Shown here: positions 56,801 to 63,834 of the stretch, piece after piece | How positions within the stretch are numbered: the stretch's first letter is position 1 | How the letters are laid out: each line of letters begins with the position of its first letter | Source: Amycolatopsis azurea DSM 43854 | GTDB lineage: Bacteria > Actinomycetota > Actinomycetes > Mycobacteriales > Pseudonocardiaceae | Direction: 5' to 3' | DNA length: 64,000 nt | NCBI RefSeq assembly: GCF_001995215.1 | Contig: NZ_MUXN01000003.1 | Location: 62,001-126,000, forward strand | The notes under the pieces: generated by a model | Databases searched by the model: none | What the model saw: the letters and a program-made list of their open reading frames with translations, nothing else | Told to the model about the DNA's origin: nothing | Translations under genes and position numbers: made by a program

Positions 56801-57254
56801 CGACGTCGACACGAACGTGTTCGACACCAACGTCGTCGTGCTGCCGGTGAGCATCGCCGCGCTGGGCATCGACCCGAACGCCGCGTCGCACAAGATCAGC
56901 TACACGGTCGGGACCTCCGGGTTCTACGCGGCGCCGGGTGCGGGCTCGTCGACGATCGACTACGTCGGCACGCCGCTCGCGTTCGACGCCTTGGCTCCCG
57001 CGTACACGGTCCAGGGTGGCGGCGACGCCGCGCTGGGCTACGTCGCGAAGCCGGGCACGGCGCTGGTGGTCAACCGCAACGCGGCGGCGCAGGACACCGT
57101 CCTCGGCCTGCTGGCGATCGATCACCACAACGCCTCGGGCAACCGGGCGAACGTGGTGAAGATCCAGACGAACAGCGGCGGCGGCAACGCCGGCGTCGAC
57201 CGGCCGGGTAACGGCGGCCGGCACACCGGACGTCAGCCGATCGGTGTGGGCTGA
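53850..57254 (+). CDS. Secreted subtilisin-like S8 serine protease, multidomain
   Basis: The protein is 1134 residues. A signal peptide (Arg-rich start, hydrophobic core 'SSAAVFAALLATSVTGATAA', cut near Ala33) precedes an inhibitor-I9-like prodomain (~40-165). The catalytic triad is Asp197 ('GVIDDGID'), His268 ('CGHHGTHVAG') and Ser616 ('SGTSMAAPHTSG'). The 350-residue gap between His and Ser contains a PA-type insert ('VWLEWDDNDATRACGSGVRS'). Beyond ~680 come fibronectin-like beta domains. No cell-wall anchor is seen. It likely degrades extracellular protein. Confidence 0.93.
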   Translation: MNRSRVPRWAIRSSAAVFAALLATSVTGATAAAQDVPLADGITPAKIDRNAFQGKVEPKLKAAQGQITAFVELAKQPAVDAFNAEQNKGAGKEQAKKAAKNAKADAAATVNSVVGQLKAADAGTQLVTQTSNAVAGAVVTADAAKIRELAKRPDVVSVKKVVPKTRTNSSAVQLTNTLASWQQTGRYGDGIRVGVIDDGIDYTHADFGGPGTVEAYKAINRDQATPAFPTDKVVGGVDLVGDAYDSGSSDPALKTPKPDPNPLACGHHGTHVAGTVAGFGVDEAGKTFTGDYKKLNKKKLEAMQIGPGTAPKALLYAIKVFGCAGSTNVTSQALDWSLDPDGDGDFTDHLDVVNLSLGGDFATPDDPDSLFVRKIAANNVVPVFSAGNGGDLNDVGGAPGNTPEALTVASSRDASVLRDAVEAVAPDGVKGPKTGQFSQNYAAYDTLDVTAPVVALSAANAAGCNPYSDADKAKVAGKIVWLEWDDNDATRACGSGVRSNNAQAAGAKGALFSSTLEHFSAGIAGNAATPTFQLTGGATASLRPALAAGTLQVRMTGKGRVSVPTFDQSIVDTPSSFTSRGGRGPAVKPDVSAPGDSISSALAGSGAGRLVISGTSMAAPHTSGITALIRQAHPDWSVEEVKASVINTAGHDIHDASGRTYAPQRVGSGRIDAKAALDNQVLAYVVDNPGAVTVNFGVVEAGGPLTLTKTVKVVNKGIKPVEYSVGYEAVNALPGVEYTVDKPTVKLSPRGIATVKVTLKIADPKALRKVIDPTMATTQVGLARQFVADASGRIAFTPKSGTTVPLRLSVYSAPKPVSSINTPGNVNFGAGQDQAVLNLTGKGVDQGTGSQRYRSLISVLELQAESPQLPECDGSVTTDCTLNQTAKGADLRYIGAASTAPLAKAQGEPENALLAFGLTTWSDLANLGSNTSPFVDIDTTGDGNPDFETYVTKVTATDVLVAVTVALKPGFPQVDIQPVNGQLGDVDTNVFDTNVVVLPVSIAALGIDPNAASHKISYTVGTSGFYAAPGAGSSTIDYVGTPLAFDALAPAYTVQGGGDAALGYVAKPGTALVVNRNAAAQDTVLGLLAIDHHNASGNRANVVKIQTNSGGGNAGVDRPGNGGRHTGRQPIGVG

Positions 57255-57288
57255 CGCGGTAGTGCGGTAACCCGCGTTCGATGAGGTG

Positions 57289-57331
57289 AGGGACGCCCTG
57301 GCGGCAGGTTTTCGCCAGGGCGTCCCTTCTT
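57289..57331 (+). terminator. Intrinsic terminator of the subtilase gene
   Basis: A 15-bp stem (57289-57303 with 57313-57327), AGGGACGCCCTGGCG on the left, closes a 9-base loop and is followed by a short T-rich run, 35 bases after the stop. Confidence 0.85.
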
Positions 57332-57380
57332 GTATTCACTCTTTCGGCTGTCTCGCTCTGTGGGAGGCTCCGGCATAAGG

Positions 57381-57416
57381 GTGGTGCGGCTACGGCTACC
57401 GGGCTACAGCCGGTAA
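57381..57416 (+). CDS. Candidate leuB leader peptide with CTA leucine codons (speculative)
   Basis: GTG 57381 to TAA 57414 would encode [11 protein letters not shown], with both leucines written CTA, the rarest leucine codon in such genomes. A TACCGG/CCGGTA hairpin spans its 3' end (57397-57415). No clear terminator follows and the promoter is not obvious, so this may be chance. It lies 74 bases upstream of leuB. Confidence 0.3.
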   Translation: MVRLRLPGYSR

Positions 57417-57489
57417 CCTTCCGCTGCTGGCGTTTTCTTGCGGATGGGCCATCCGGACTGCCGGTGGCCTGGTCTACGGAGGTGTGTGG

Positions 57490-58533
57490 ATGCGGCTCGC
57501 GGTGATCCCAGGAGACGGGATCGGGCCCGAAGTGGTCTCCGAGGCGCTCAAAGTGCTCGGTGAGGTCGTACCGACTGCGGAGATCACGAACTACGACCTC
57601 GGCGCCGCCCGGTGGCACTCCACCGGTGAGCTGCTCCCGGAGTCGGTACTCGGTGAACTCCGTCAGCACGACGCGATCCTGCTGGGCGCGGTGGGCGACC
57701 CGACGGTGCCGAGCGGCATTCTGGAGCGTGGCCTGCTGCTGCGCCTCCGGTTCGAGCTCGACCACCACGTGAACCTGCGCCCCGCCCGGTTGTACCCGGG
57801 TGTGCGCGGACCCCTCGCCGACTCGGGCGAGATCGACATGGTCGTCGTGCGTGAGGGCACCGAAGGCCCGTACGCGGGCAACGGTGGCCTGCTGCGCAAG
57901 GACACCGACCACGAGATCGCGACGGAGGTCAGCGTCAACACGGCGTTCGGCGTCCGGCGCGTGGTGACCGACGCGTTCAACCGTGCCGAGGCGCGGCCGC
58001 GCAAGCACCTGACGCTCCTGCACAAGACGAACGTGCTGGAGTACGCGGGCTCGCTGTGGTCGCGGATCGTCGAAGAGGTCTCGCTGGAACACCCGGAGGT
58101 GACGGTCGCCTATTCCCATGTGGACGCGGCGACGATCCACCTGGTGACCGACCCGTCCCGGTTCGACGTCGTGGTGACGGACAACCTGTTCGGCGACATC
58201 ATCACCGACCTCGCGGCGGCGGTGACCGGCGGCATCGGGCTGGCGGCGAGCGGGAACCTCGACATCACGCGGCGGAACCCGAGCATGTTCGAGCCGGTGC
58301 ACGGCAGCGCGCCGGACATCGCGGGCCAGGGTCTCGCCGACCCGACCGCCGCGGTGCTTTCGGTCTCGCTGCTGCTGGACCACTTGGGACAGAAGGAAGC
58401 GGCGCGGCGGATCGAGGCCTCGGTGGCCTTCGACCTCGCGACCCGCGACCAGGCGTCGCCCGGTGCGACGCACGCGATCGGCGACCGGCTGGCGGCACTC
58501 GTGTCGTCGAACGTGCGCCCGGTCACTCAGTAG
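57490..58533 (+). CDS. leuB: 3-isopropylmalate dehydrogenase
   Basis: The protein is 347 residues from ATG 57490; GGAGG seven bases upstream favours this over GTG 57484. '[20 protein letters not shown]', '[15 protein letters not shown]', '[14 protein letters not shown]', '[20 protein letters not shown]' and '[20 protein letters not shown]' are the family blocks. It oxidatively decarboxylates 3-isopropylmalate in leucine synthesis. In many actinobacteria the enzyme may also serve the citramalate route through 3-methylmalate, which suits the neighbouring cimA. Confidence 0.95.
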   Translation: MRLAVIPGDGIGPEVVSEALKVLGEVVPTAEITNYDLGAARWHSTGELLPESVLGELRQHDAILLGAVGDPTVPSGILERGLLLRLRFELDHHVNLRPARLYPGVRGPLADSGEIDMVVVREGTEGPYAGNGGLLRKDTDHEIATEVSVNTAFGVRRVVTDAFNRAEARPRKHLTLLHKTNVLEYAGSLWSRIVEEVSLEHPEVTVAYSHVDAATIHLVTDPSRFDVVVTDNLFGDIITDLAAAVTGGIGLAASGNLDITRRNPSMFEPVHGSAPDIAGQGLADPTAAVLSVSLLLDHLGQKEAARRIEASVAFDLATRDQASPGATHAIGDRLAALVSSNVRPVTQ

Positions 58534-58540
58534 TAACTTG

Positions 58541-58621
58541 GGCTGAAGGGGCCCTTCACCGCATCTCACGCGGTGAAGGGCCCCTTTGCTGCGTCAGACG
58601 CGGGGAAAGTCCCCTTCAGCC
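58541..58621 (+). terminator. Composite palindromic terminator after leuB (family A)
   Basis: AAGGGGCCCTTCACCGC (58546-58562) pairs exactly with 58570-58586. The outer GGCTGAAGGGG (58541-58551) can instead pair with CCCCTTCAGCC (58611-58621). It is closely related to the terminator at 47071-47115 and begins 7 bases after the leuB stop. Confidence 0.75.
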
Positions 58622-58654
58622 ACTCTCAGAAGGTGGGAAGTATCGCCCGGCCTG

Positions 58655-58683
58655 TGGACGCCCGCCGGAGCGTGTGCCATGAT
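58655..58683 (+). promoter_or_regulatory. Predicted cimA promoter
   Basis: TGGACG (58655-58660), 17-base spacer, CATGAT (58678-58683). The leader-peptide GTG at 58690 is seven bases after the -10 box, so it would coincide with the transcript start, the same geometry as at ilvB. Confidence 0.6.
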
Positions 58684-58689
58684 GCGTTC

Positions 58690-58731
58690 GTGACCTCCTG
58701 CACCATCATTATCGCCGAGCGCGCCGGATAA
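58690..58731 (+). CDS. cimA leader peptide with three isoleucine codons, 13 aa
   Basis: GTG 58690 to TAA 58729-58731 encodes MTSCTIIIAERAG; residues 6-8 are ATC ATT ATC. Isoleucine is the end product of the citramalate route made by the next gene, so the peptide is ideally placed to sense charged Ile-tRNA. GCGCGCCGG at its end (58719-58727) pairs with CCGGCGCGC (58749-58757), and a terminator follows. Confidence 0.8.
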   Translation: MTSCTIIIAERAG

Positions 58732-58759
58732 CAGCTCCACAAGAGCCCCCGGCGCGCAA

Positions 58760-58788
58760 CCTCTCGCACCCATGCGGGAGGTTTTTTT
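58760..58788 (+). terminator. cimA attenuator terminator
   Basis: CCTCTCGCA (58760-58768) pairs with TGCGGGAGG (58773-58781), one G-U, followed by seven T residues (58782-58788). It lies between the Ile leader peptide and cimA. The antiterminator pairing is not obvious by eye. Confidence 0.85.
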
Positions 58789-58828
58789 GTTGCCTGAACA
58801 CGTTTTGCCACCACCATGAGGAGTCCTC

Positions 58829-60457
58829 GTGAGCCGCAAGGAGCCCGCCGATACACCGCTCGGCGACGCTTTCCACCTGTACGACACGACGTTGCGCGAC
58901 GGCGCGCAGCGCGAGGGGATCTCCTACTCCGTCGCGGACAAACTGGCGGTGGCGAGGCTGCTCGACGATCTCGGGGTCGGGTTCATCGAAGGCGGATGGC
59001 CGGGCGCGCTGCCCAAGGACACGGAATTCTTCGCCCGCGCCGCTTCGGGTGAATTGAAACTGAATCATGCCGCCCTCGTCGCCTTCGGCGCGACGAGGAA
59101 GGCCGGAACAAAAGCCGAGCAGGACACGCAGGTGCGGGCCCTGCTCGATTCCCAGGCCCCGGTGATCACGCTGGTGGCCAAATCGGACCTTCGTCACATC
59201 GAGCGCGCGCTGCGGGTCGACGTCGACGAGGCGTGCGAGATGGTGCGGGACACCGTCGCGTTCCTCGTCGGCGAGGGACGCCGTGTCTTCCTTGACGCGG
59301 AACACTTTTTCGACGGTTACGCGTTCTCCCCGGACACCGCGCTGAAGGTGCTCGACGCGGGAGTGAACGCCGGCGCCGACGTCGCCGTGCTGTGCGACAC
59401 CAACGGCGGCCAGCTGCCGCTCGGTCTCGCGGAAACCGTCCGCGAGGTCAAGGAAAGGACCGGATTCCGGCTCGGAATCCATTGTCAGGACGACACTTCC
59501 TGCGCGGTGGCGAACTCCGTCGCCGCCGCGCAGGCCGGCGTGACGCACGTCCAGTGCACCGCCAATGGTTACGGCGAACGGGCGGGTAACGCCGATCTGT
59601 TCGCCGTGACAGGGAATCTCGTGACCAAGCTCGGAATGGAGGTCCTCCCGACCGGAGGCGCCGCCGAGCTCACCCGGGTCTCCCATGCTCTTGCCGAAAT
59701 CGCCAACCTCGCCCCCTACACCCACCAGGCTTACGTAGGGGCGTCGGCCTTCGCCCACAAGGCGGGACTGCACGCGAGCGCGATCAAGGTGGATCCGTTG
59801 CTGTACAACCACATCGATCCAGCTTCTGTCGGCAATGACATGCGGGTACTGGTCACCGAGATGGCCGGCAGGGCCAGCCTGGAGCTCAAGGGACGTGAGC
59901 TCGGGGTCGACCTTGCCGGCCAGCCCGAGGCGCTGACGAGCGCCGTCCGCAAGGTGAAACAACTCGAATCCGAGGGCTGGTCCTTCGAAGCCGCGGACGC
60001 TTCACTGGAATTGTTGCTGCGGCGGGAGGTCGACGGCCCGCAGAGCGACGTCCTCGACGAACCGCCGTTCGAACTCGAGTCGTACCGGGTCGTCCTGGAC
60101 CACCGCTCCGACGGCGAGGTCGTCTCGGAAGCGACGGTGAAGGTGCACGTCGGCGGGCAGCGCGTGATCGCGACCGCCGAGGGCAACGGCCCGGTGCACG
60201 CCCTCGACGCGGCGCTGCGCGAGGCGCTCAGCCCGCATCTGTCCTGGTTGGACAGTGTCGAGCTGGCCGACTACAAGGTGCGGATCCTGCCCGGCCATCC
60301 GGGCACCGACGCCGTCACGCGGGTGCTCGTCGAGACCAGCGACGGCGAGCGGGAATGGACCACGGTCGGCGTGCACGGCAACATCGTCGAAGCGAGCTGG
60401 CTCGCGCTGTGCGACGCGCTCGTGCACAAGTCCCTTTCCGAGATCGGGAAACCCTGA
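58829..60457 (+). CDS. cimA: (R)-citramalate synthase
   Basis: The protein is 542 residues from GTG 58829 with GAGGAG just upstream. The HMGL-like barrel opens 'YDTTLRDGAQREGISYSVAD' (Arg23, Asp24), with 'LGVGFIEGGWPGALPKD', 'GIHCQDDTSCAVANSVAAAQ' and 'TANGYGERAGNADLF'. The C-terminal LeuA-type dimer domain follows ('FELESYRVVLDHRSDGEVVS'). 'FIEGGWPGALPKD' in place of the 2-isopropylmalate synthase signature marks citramalate synthase: pyruvate plus acetyl-CoA to citramalate, an alternative route to 2-ketobutyrate for isoleucine. The Ile-rich leader peptide supports this. Confidence 0.9.
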   Translation: MSRKEPADTPLGDAFHLYDTTLRDGAQREGISYSVADKLAVARLLDDLGVGFIEGGWPGALPKDTEFFARAASGELKLNHAALVAFGATRKAGTKAEQDTQVRALLDSQAPVITLVAKSDLRHIERALRVDVDEACEMVRDTVAFLVGEGRRVFLDAEHFFDGYAFSPDTALKVLDAGVNAGADVAVLCDTNGGQLPLGLAETVREVKERTGFRLGIHCQDDTSCAVANSVAAAQAGVTHVQCTANGYGERAGNADLFAVTGNLVTKLGMEVLPTGGAAELTRVSHALAEIANLAPYTHQAYVGASAFAHKAGLHASAIKVDPLLYNHIDPASVGNDMRVLVTEMAGRASLELKGRELGVDLAGQPEALTSAVRKVKQLESEGWSFEAADASLELLLRREVDGPQSDVLDEPPFELESYRVVLDHRSDGEVVSEATVKVHVGGQRVIATAEGNGPVHALDAALREALSPHLSWLDSVELADYKVRILPGHPGTDAVTRVLVETSDGEREWTTVGVHGNIVEASWLALCDALVHKSLSEIGKP

Positions 60458-60615
60458 CGCGGCATGTCATCGAACGGCGACGGTAGGTGAAAATCCGCCT
60501 GTCGGCGGTGTTTGGCGATCTCGCTCCGCCGCTAGCCTGAACGATGGCCTGCAGGGGACAGGCGCCGTCTCGCCTGCGATCGGTCGAGGGTGCCTGCCGA
60601 GGATCGGGGGCACAT

Positions 60616-60831
60616 GTGGCGTGGCGAGAAGACCGGCTGCGGCAGGAAACCGATTTCACGCGGCTGAGGTGGAACAAGAGTTCCCATAGCGAAGGAGGGG
60701 GCGCTCAGTGCGTCGAGGTCTCCTATCTGCCCGCCGCGGTTTTCGTCCGTGATTCGAAGGATCCTGCTTCCGTGCTCACGTTTTCAGCCGTGGCTTGGGC
60801 CGCCTTCGTCGAAAGGCCCCTCGGCGACTGA
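60616..60831 (+). CDS. DUF397 protein (Scr2-like)
   Basis: The protein is 71 residues from GTG 60616, chosen because the domain and typical length begin there; an upstream ATG at 60544 would add 24 atypical residues. Canonical blocks are 'RWNKSSHSEGGGAQCVEVSY', 'VFVRDSKDP' and 'LTFSAVAWAAFVERPL'. DUF397 proteins partner XRE-DUF5753 regulators, and one lies 226 bases downstream. A terminator at 60845 separates them, so they have separate promoters. Confidence 0.85.
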   Translation: MAWREDRLRQETDFTRLRWNKSSHSEGGGAQCVEVSYLPAAVFVRDSKDPASVLTFSAVAWAAFVERPLGD

Positions 60832-60844
60832 CTTTCTCTTGTCG

Positions 60845-60885
60845 AAGATCAAGCTCTGCCACCTCGCGGCAGAGCTTGATCTTTT
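60845..60885 (+). terminator. Intrinsic terminator of the DUF397 gene
   Basis: A perfect 16-bp stem AAGATCAAGCTCTGCC (60845-60860) with 60868-60883, loop of 7, ending CTTTT. It begins 14 bases after the stop. Confidence 0.88.
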
Positions 60886-60982
60886 CGCGCGTCCGAATCG
60901 CATTCATCTATTCGGACAGCGGTATGCGACCAGGCTTAGTGCGACATGCCCGAATGCAAGGCACCTTAATGCACCAGGTCAT

Positions 60983-61027
60983 ATGACGTATGTCACAATG
61001 GATGCTATCGTTCTGCCACATGGCAGA
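60983..61027 (+). promoter_or_regulatory. Promoter and palindromic operators of the XRE regulator
   Basis: ATGACG (60983-60988), 17-base spacer, TATCGT (61006-61011). TCTGCCACATGGCAGA (61012-61027) is a perfect 7+7 palindrome over the predicted start point. TGACGTATGTCA (60984-60995), with arms TGAC/GTCA, overlaps the -35. The area is markedly less GC-rich than its surroundings. I infer autoregulation by the XRE protein. Confidence 0.6.
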
Positions 61028-61057
61028 CCGACATCTGACAGGGGAGGAAATCGGATC

Positions 61058-61924
61058 ATGACAAGGGCTCAATCTCCGGCGAGCAGTCAGCGGCGCCTAC
61101 TGGCGGCTGTGCGGGAGGCCCGCGAGACCTTGAAACTCACTCAGAAGGAGGTCGCCGAGGCGCTCGATTGGTCTGTTTCCAAGTTGATCAGAATCGAAAA
61201 CGGCTCGGTGGGGTTGTCGACCACCGACTTGAAGGCGCTGCTGCTCCAGTACGGGATCACCGACCGGGACCGGGTCGAGTCCTATGTGCAGTTGTCCAAG
61301 GCGGGCAAGCAGCCTGCCTGGTGGGACGAGTACCGGCGGTACTTCCGCTCGGAATTCGTCAAATTCCTCGGCCTGGAGTCGTCGGCCGTTCTCGTCCGTC
61401 AGTTCCAGCTCCTGCTGGTGCCCGGTCTGCTCCAGGTGCCTGCCTACAGTCGTTCGGTGATGACGAAGTTCACCACGGACGCGGAGCAGGTCGAGCGGGG
61501 ACTCGCCGCTCGCGCGACCCGGCAGCGGCGCCTGGACGACCCCGAACTGCAGCACTTCTTCGTCATCGACGAGTCCGTTCTGTACCGGCGGATCACCGAC
61601 ATCGACGGTTGGCGCGCCCAGTTGCTGCATCTGAAGGCTGTCTCCGGGCAGGTGAACGCGACCATTCAGATCCTGCCGTTCAAGGCGGGGTTCATGCCCG
61701 GTATGCGTAGTTCTTTCCAGGTGCTGGAGCTTTCCGACGAGCTGGACGACCTTTTCCTGACCGTCGAGCAGCCGGACGGGGACGTCTATTACGACGACGT
61801 CGCCGGAGCCGACAAAGCCGCCGAGTTCGTCAAGATCTTCTTTCAGCTCGAAGAGGCCGCATTGCCACCCGAGGAGACCCCGAGGGTGATCGACAAAGCC
61901 CTGGCAGGGTTGGAGGAAGAATGA
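61058..61924 (+). CDS. XRE family regulator with DUF5753 domain (Scr1-like)
   Basis: The protein is 288 residues from ATG 61058 with GGGGAGGAAA upstream. Residues ~15-75 are a helix-turn-helix ('REARETLKLTQKEVAEALDW', 'SVSKLIRIENGSVGLSTTDL'). The rest is DUF5753: 'LESSAVLVRQFQLLLVPGLL', 'RATRQRRLDDPELQHFFVID', 'VNATIQILPFKAGFMPGMRS'. Such regulators pair with DUF397 proteins and control nearby accessory or developmental genes. A SEFIR-TPR gene follows in the same direction. A 14-bp hairpin at 61941 follows the stop. Confidence 0.88.
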   Translation: MTRAQSPASSQRRLLAAVREARETLKLTQKEVAEALDWSVSKLIRIENGSVGLSTTDLKALLLQYGITDRDRVESYVQLSKAGKQPAWWDEYRRYFRSEFVKFLGLESSAVLVRQFQLLLVPGLLQVPAYSRSVMTKFTTDAEQVERGLAARATRQRRLDDPELQHFFVIDESVLYRRITDIDGWRAQLLHLKAVSGQVNATIQILPFKAGFMPGMRSSFQVLELSDELDDLFLTVEQPDGDVYYDDVAGADKAAEFVKIFFQLEEAALPPEETPRVIDKALAGLEEE

Positions 61925-61940
61925 GATAGCCCGAGGTGAA

Positions 61941-61974
61941 TTGGGCGGCTTCTGCTGGCACAGAAGCCGCCCAA
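61941..61974 (+). terminator. Terminator-like hairpin after the XRE gene
   Basis: TTGGGCGGCTTCTG (61941-61954) pairs perfectly with 61961-61974 around loop CTGGCA, 16 bases after the stop; there is no T run. The rest of the 269-base gap up to 62193 shows no convincing gene; a frame crossing it overlaps the next gene and lacks family features. Confidence 0.7.
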
Positions 61975-62193
61975 GCGGCATACCCACAGGACTCACCGTG
62001 TCGCGAGGCGTGGACGTACTGCTCGATCGCCAGCATACGGCCTCAGCGCCTCCAGAGGCTGCCCCCGTATCGGTGGCCGCCGGTGTTCACCTGTCCGAGC
62101 GGAAGGTGAACGGCACCGGCCACCGCCGGAGGGCCGCGAATGGCCTTGTCCGACGAAGCGGCAGGACGCGGCTTCGTTGCCTGGAGGATCCAT

Positions 62194-63825
62194 ATGAGGG
62201 TCTTTATCAGCTATGCCCACGACATCGAGGGCAGAAAGGTCGCTGAAGCGCTGGCCGAAGCCCTGCCGAGGCGTGGAGTCGAGGTCATCTGGGACCGGGA
62301 TCTCCCGGAAGGGAATCCGGTTTCCCTCCCGGAATGGATCGTCGGTTCCGTGACACGCCATCCGGTGCTCTGCGTCTTGTCCCCCGACTACGTGCACCGG
62401 TTCGGTGCCGGCGACTGCACGGCCGCTCGCAAGGGTGTCCTGTTCGAAAGCAGGGTGCTGCAGAGACGGATCTACGATCACACCGACCCCGGTGGGTGTC
62501 CCGTCATCCCGGTCGCCGATCCCGGCTTCTCGGCCGACCTCGCTCCCACCTTGCTGAAGAACCTGGTCATCTCGCGGTTCGACGCGGAGAGCGAAGACGG
62601 TCTCGACCAGATCGTCCGCCGCCTGCTCGCTCTGGGCCTGATGCCCGCACCGGAGCGACCGTCGACCACCTCGGACGCGGTCGACGAGAAGGCGGCGCTC
62701 GTGGACGCCCTCGAGGCGGCGTCTCCGTCAGCGGCCGCGGGACCTGATCTGGTGCGCGAATGGTTCGGCGTCGCGCCCGACTCGAGCCACGCCGAACTCC
62801 TTCGGGCGTTGCCTGCCGTCGAACGGATCGTCAAGGCTTCGGGAAGCGCTGAGCTGATGCGGCAGGTGACCCGGTGCTGTCTCCGTGCTCTGCCGGACGG
62901 GGCGACGGCGGCCGAAGACCGCGAGAGCAGAGCGTGGCTGCTGCTCCGTTGCCAGGCTTGGCATCAGCACCGGGCGCACGAGCTGGCCGCCGCCGTGTCC
63001 ACTGTGGATGAAGGGTTACGGCTGGCCAAGGCTTGTGGCGATGGCTGGCTGGTCGCCTTCGGCAAACGCCTGCTCGCGATCCTGCACTGTGAGCTCGCGG
63101 AGGATTCACGGCCGGACGTGCGCAGACATCACTTCGTCCAAGCCGTCGGATGCGCCGAGGACGCCAGCGCGATGTTCCACGCGCTCGACCCCGCAGGAGG
63201 TGAATACGGCGCGTGCCGCAACGTCCTCGCGGGCATCTGGTTCACCCAGTACCGCCTGGAGCGGCGGCGCTCCGCGCTGAAGCGAGCCAACAAGCTGGCC
63301 GGTGAAGCAGTCGGCTACCTGCGCCCGGACCGGGCGCGTGAGTATCACGAACTGCTGATCCTGCGGGTGCGGATCTGCATCGCCCGTGGCGAGCTGTCCA
63401 AGGCCAGGGAACTGGTGGACAAGGCGCTCATGTCACTGGCCGGGCACGTCAACGATGGTGCCTCCTACGCCGAACTTCTCGGCTCCGCGCACCTGGCCAG
63501 GGCCGCGCTCAGGCTGAAGGAAAGCGGCCGCGACGCTCTCGCCAACGCGGAGAAGGACATCAGTCTGGCACTGGGGTTCTTCGACGCCATCTCGCTGCCT
63601 TACGCGTCCGCGACCTGCCGGTGGCTGCTGGCCAAACTGGCACCGGAGACGGCCGGGGTCGACCGCGCCGACATCCGGATCTGTGAACGCCTGTTCGCCG
63701 ATCCGCGTATGCGGTTGAGCGGCCTGGAGGAGCGGAGCCGCCGGATCAACGAGTACGTCGGAGGCCGGTGGACCCGGCGCGCGGAATGGAAGGAGATCGC
63801 CCGCAAACTGCGCAGCCAAGACTGA
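62194..63825 (+). CDS. SEFIR (TIR-like) domain protein with TPR-like C-terminal region
   Basis: The protein is 543 residues from ATG 62194 with GGAGG upstream. Residues 1-155 form a SEFIR domain: 'MRVFISYAHDIEGRKVAEAL', 'GVEVIWDRDLPEG', 'PVLCVLSPDYVHRF' and 'RKGVLFESRVLQRRIYD'. After a linker comes a helical region of TPR-like repeats ('ALKRANKLAGEAVGYLRPDR', 'ARELVDKALMSLAGHV', 'ALANAEKDISLALGFFDAIS'). SEFIR/TIR domains act in bacterial signalling and immunity, some as NAD hydrolases; the TPR part may be a sensor. It sits by an XRE regulator and a convergent helical gene. Confidence 0.8.
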   Translation: MRVFISYAHDIEGRKVAEALAEALPRRGVEVIWDRDLPEGNPVSLPEWIVGSVTRHPVLCVLSPDYVHRFGAGDCTAARKGVLFESRVLQRRIYDHTDPGGCPVIPVADPGFSADLAPTLLKNLVISRFDAESEDGLDQIVRRLLALGLMPAPERPSTTSDAVDEKAALVDALEAASPSAAAGPDLVREWFGVAPDSSHAELLRALPAVERIVKASGSAELMRQVTRCCLRALPDGATAAEDRESRAWLLLRCQAWHQHRAHELAAAVSTVDEGLRLAKACGDGWLVAFGKRLLAILHCELAEDSRPDVRRHHFVQAVGCAEDASAMFHALDPAGGEYGACRNVLAGIWFTQYRLERRRSALKRANKLAGEAVGYLRPDRAREYHELLILRVRICIARGELSKARELVDKALMSLAGHVNDGASYAELLGSAHLARAALRLKESGRDALANAEKDISLALGFFDAISLPYASATCRWLLAKLAPETAGVDRADIRICERLFADPRMRLSGLEERSRRINEYVGGRWTRRAEWKEIARKLRSQD

Positions 63826-63834
63826 TCTGGCCCG

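Noticed and set aside
53781..57224. 1147-codon minus-strand frame opposite the subtilase
   Set aside because: The translation is low-complexity Arg/Val/Gly/Asp and mirrors the codon structure of the real gene; there is no start signal.
61941..62246. Possible small gene between the XRE and SEFIR genes
   Set aside because: It overlaps the SEFIR-TPR start, contains the hairpin at 61941-61974 and shows no family feature or ribosome site.
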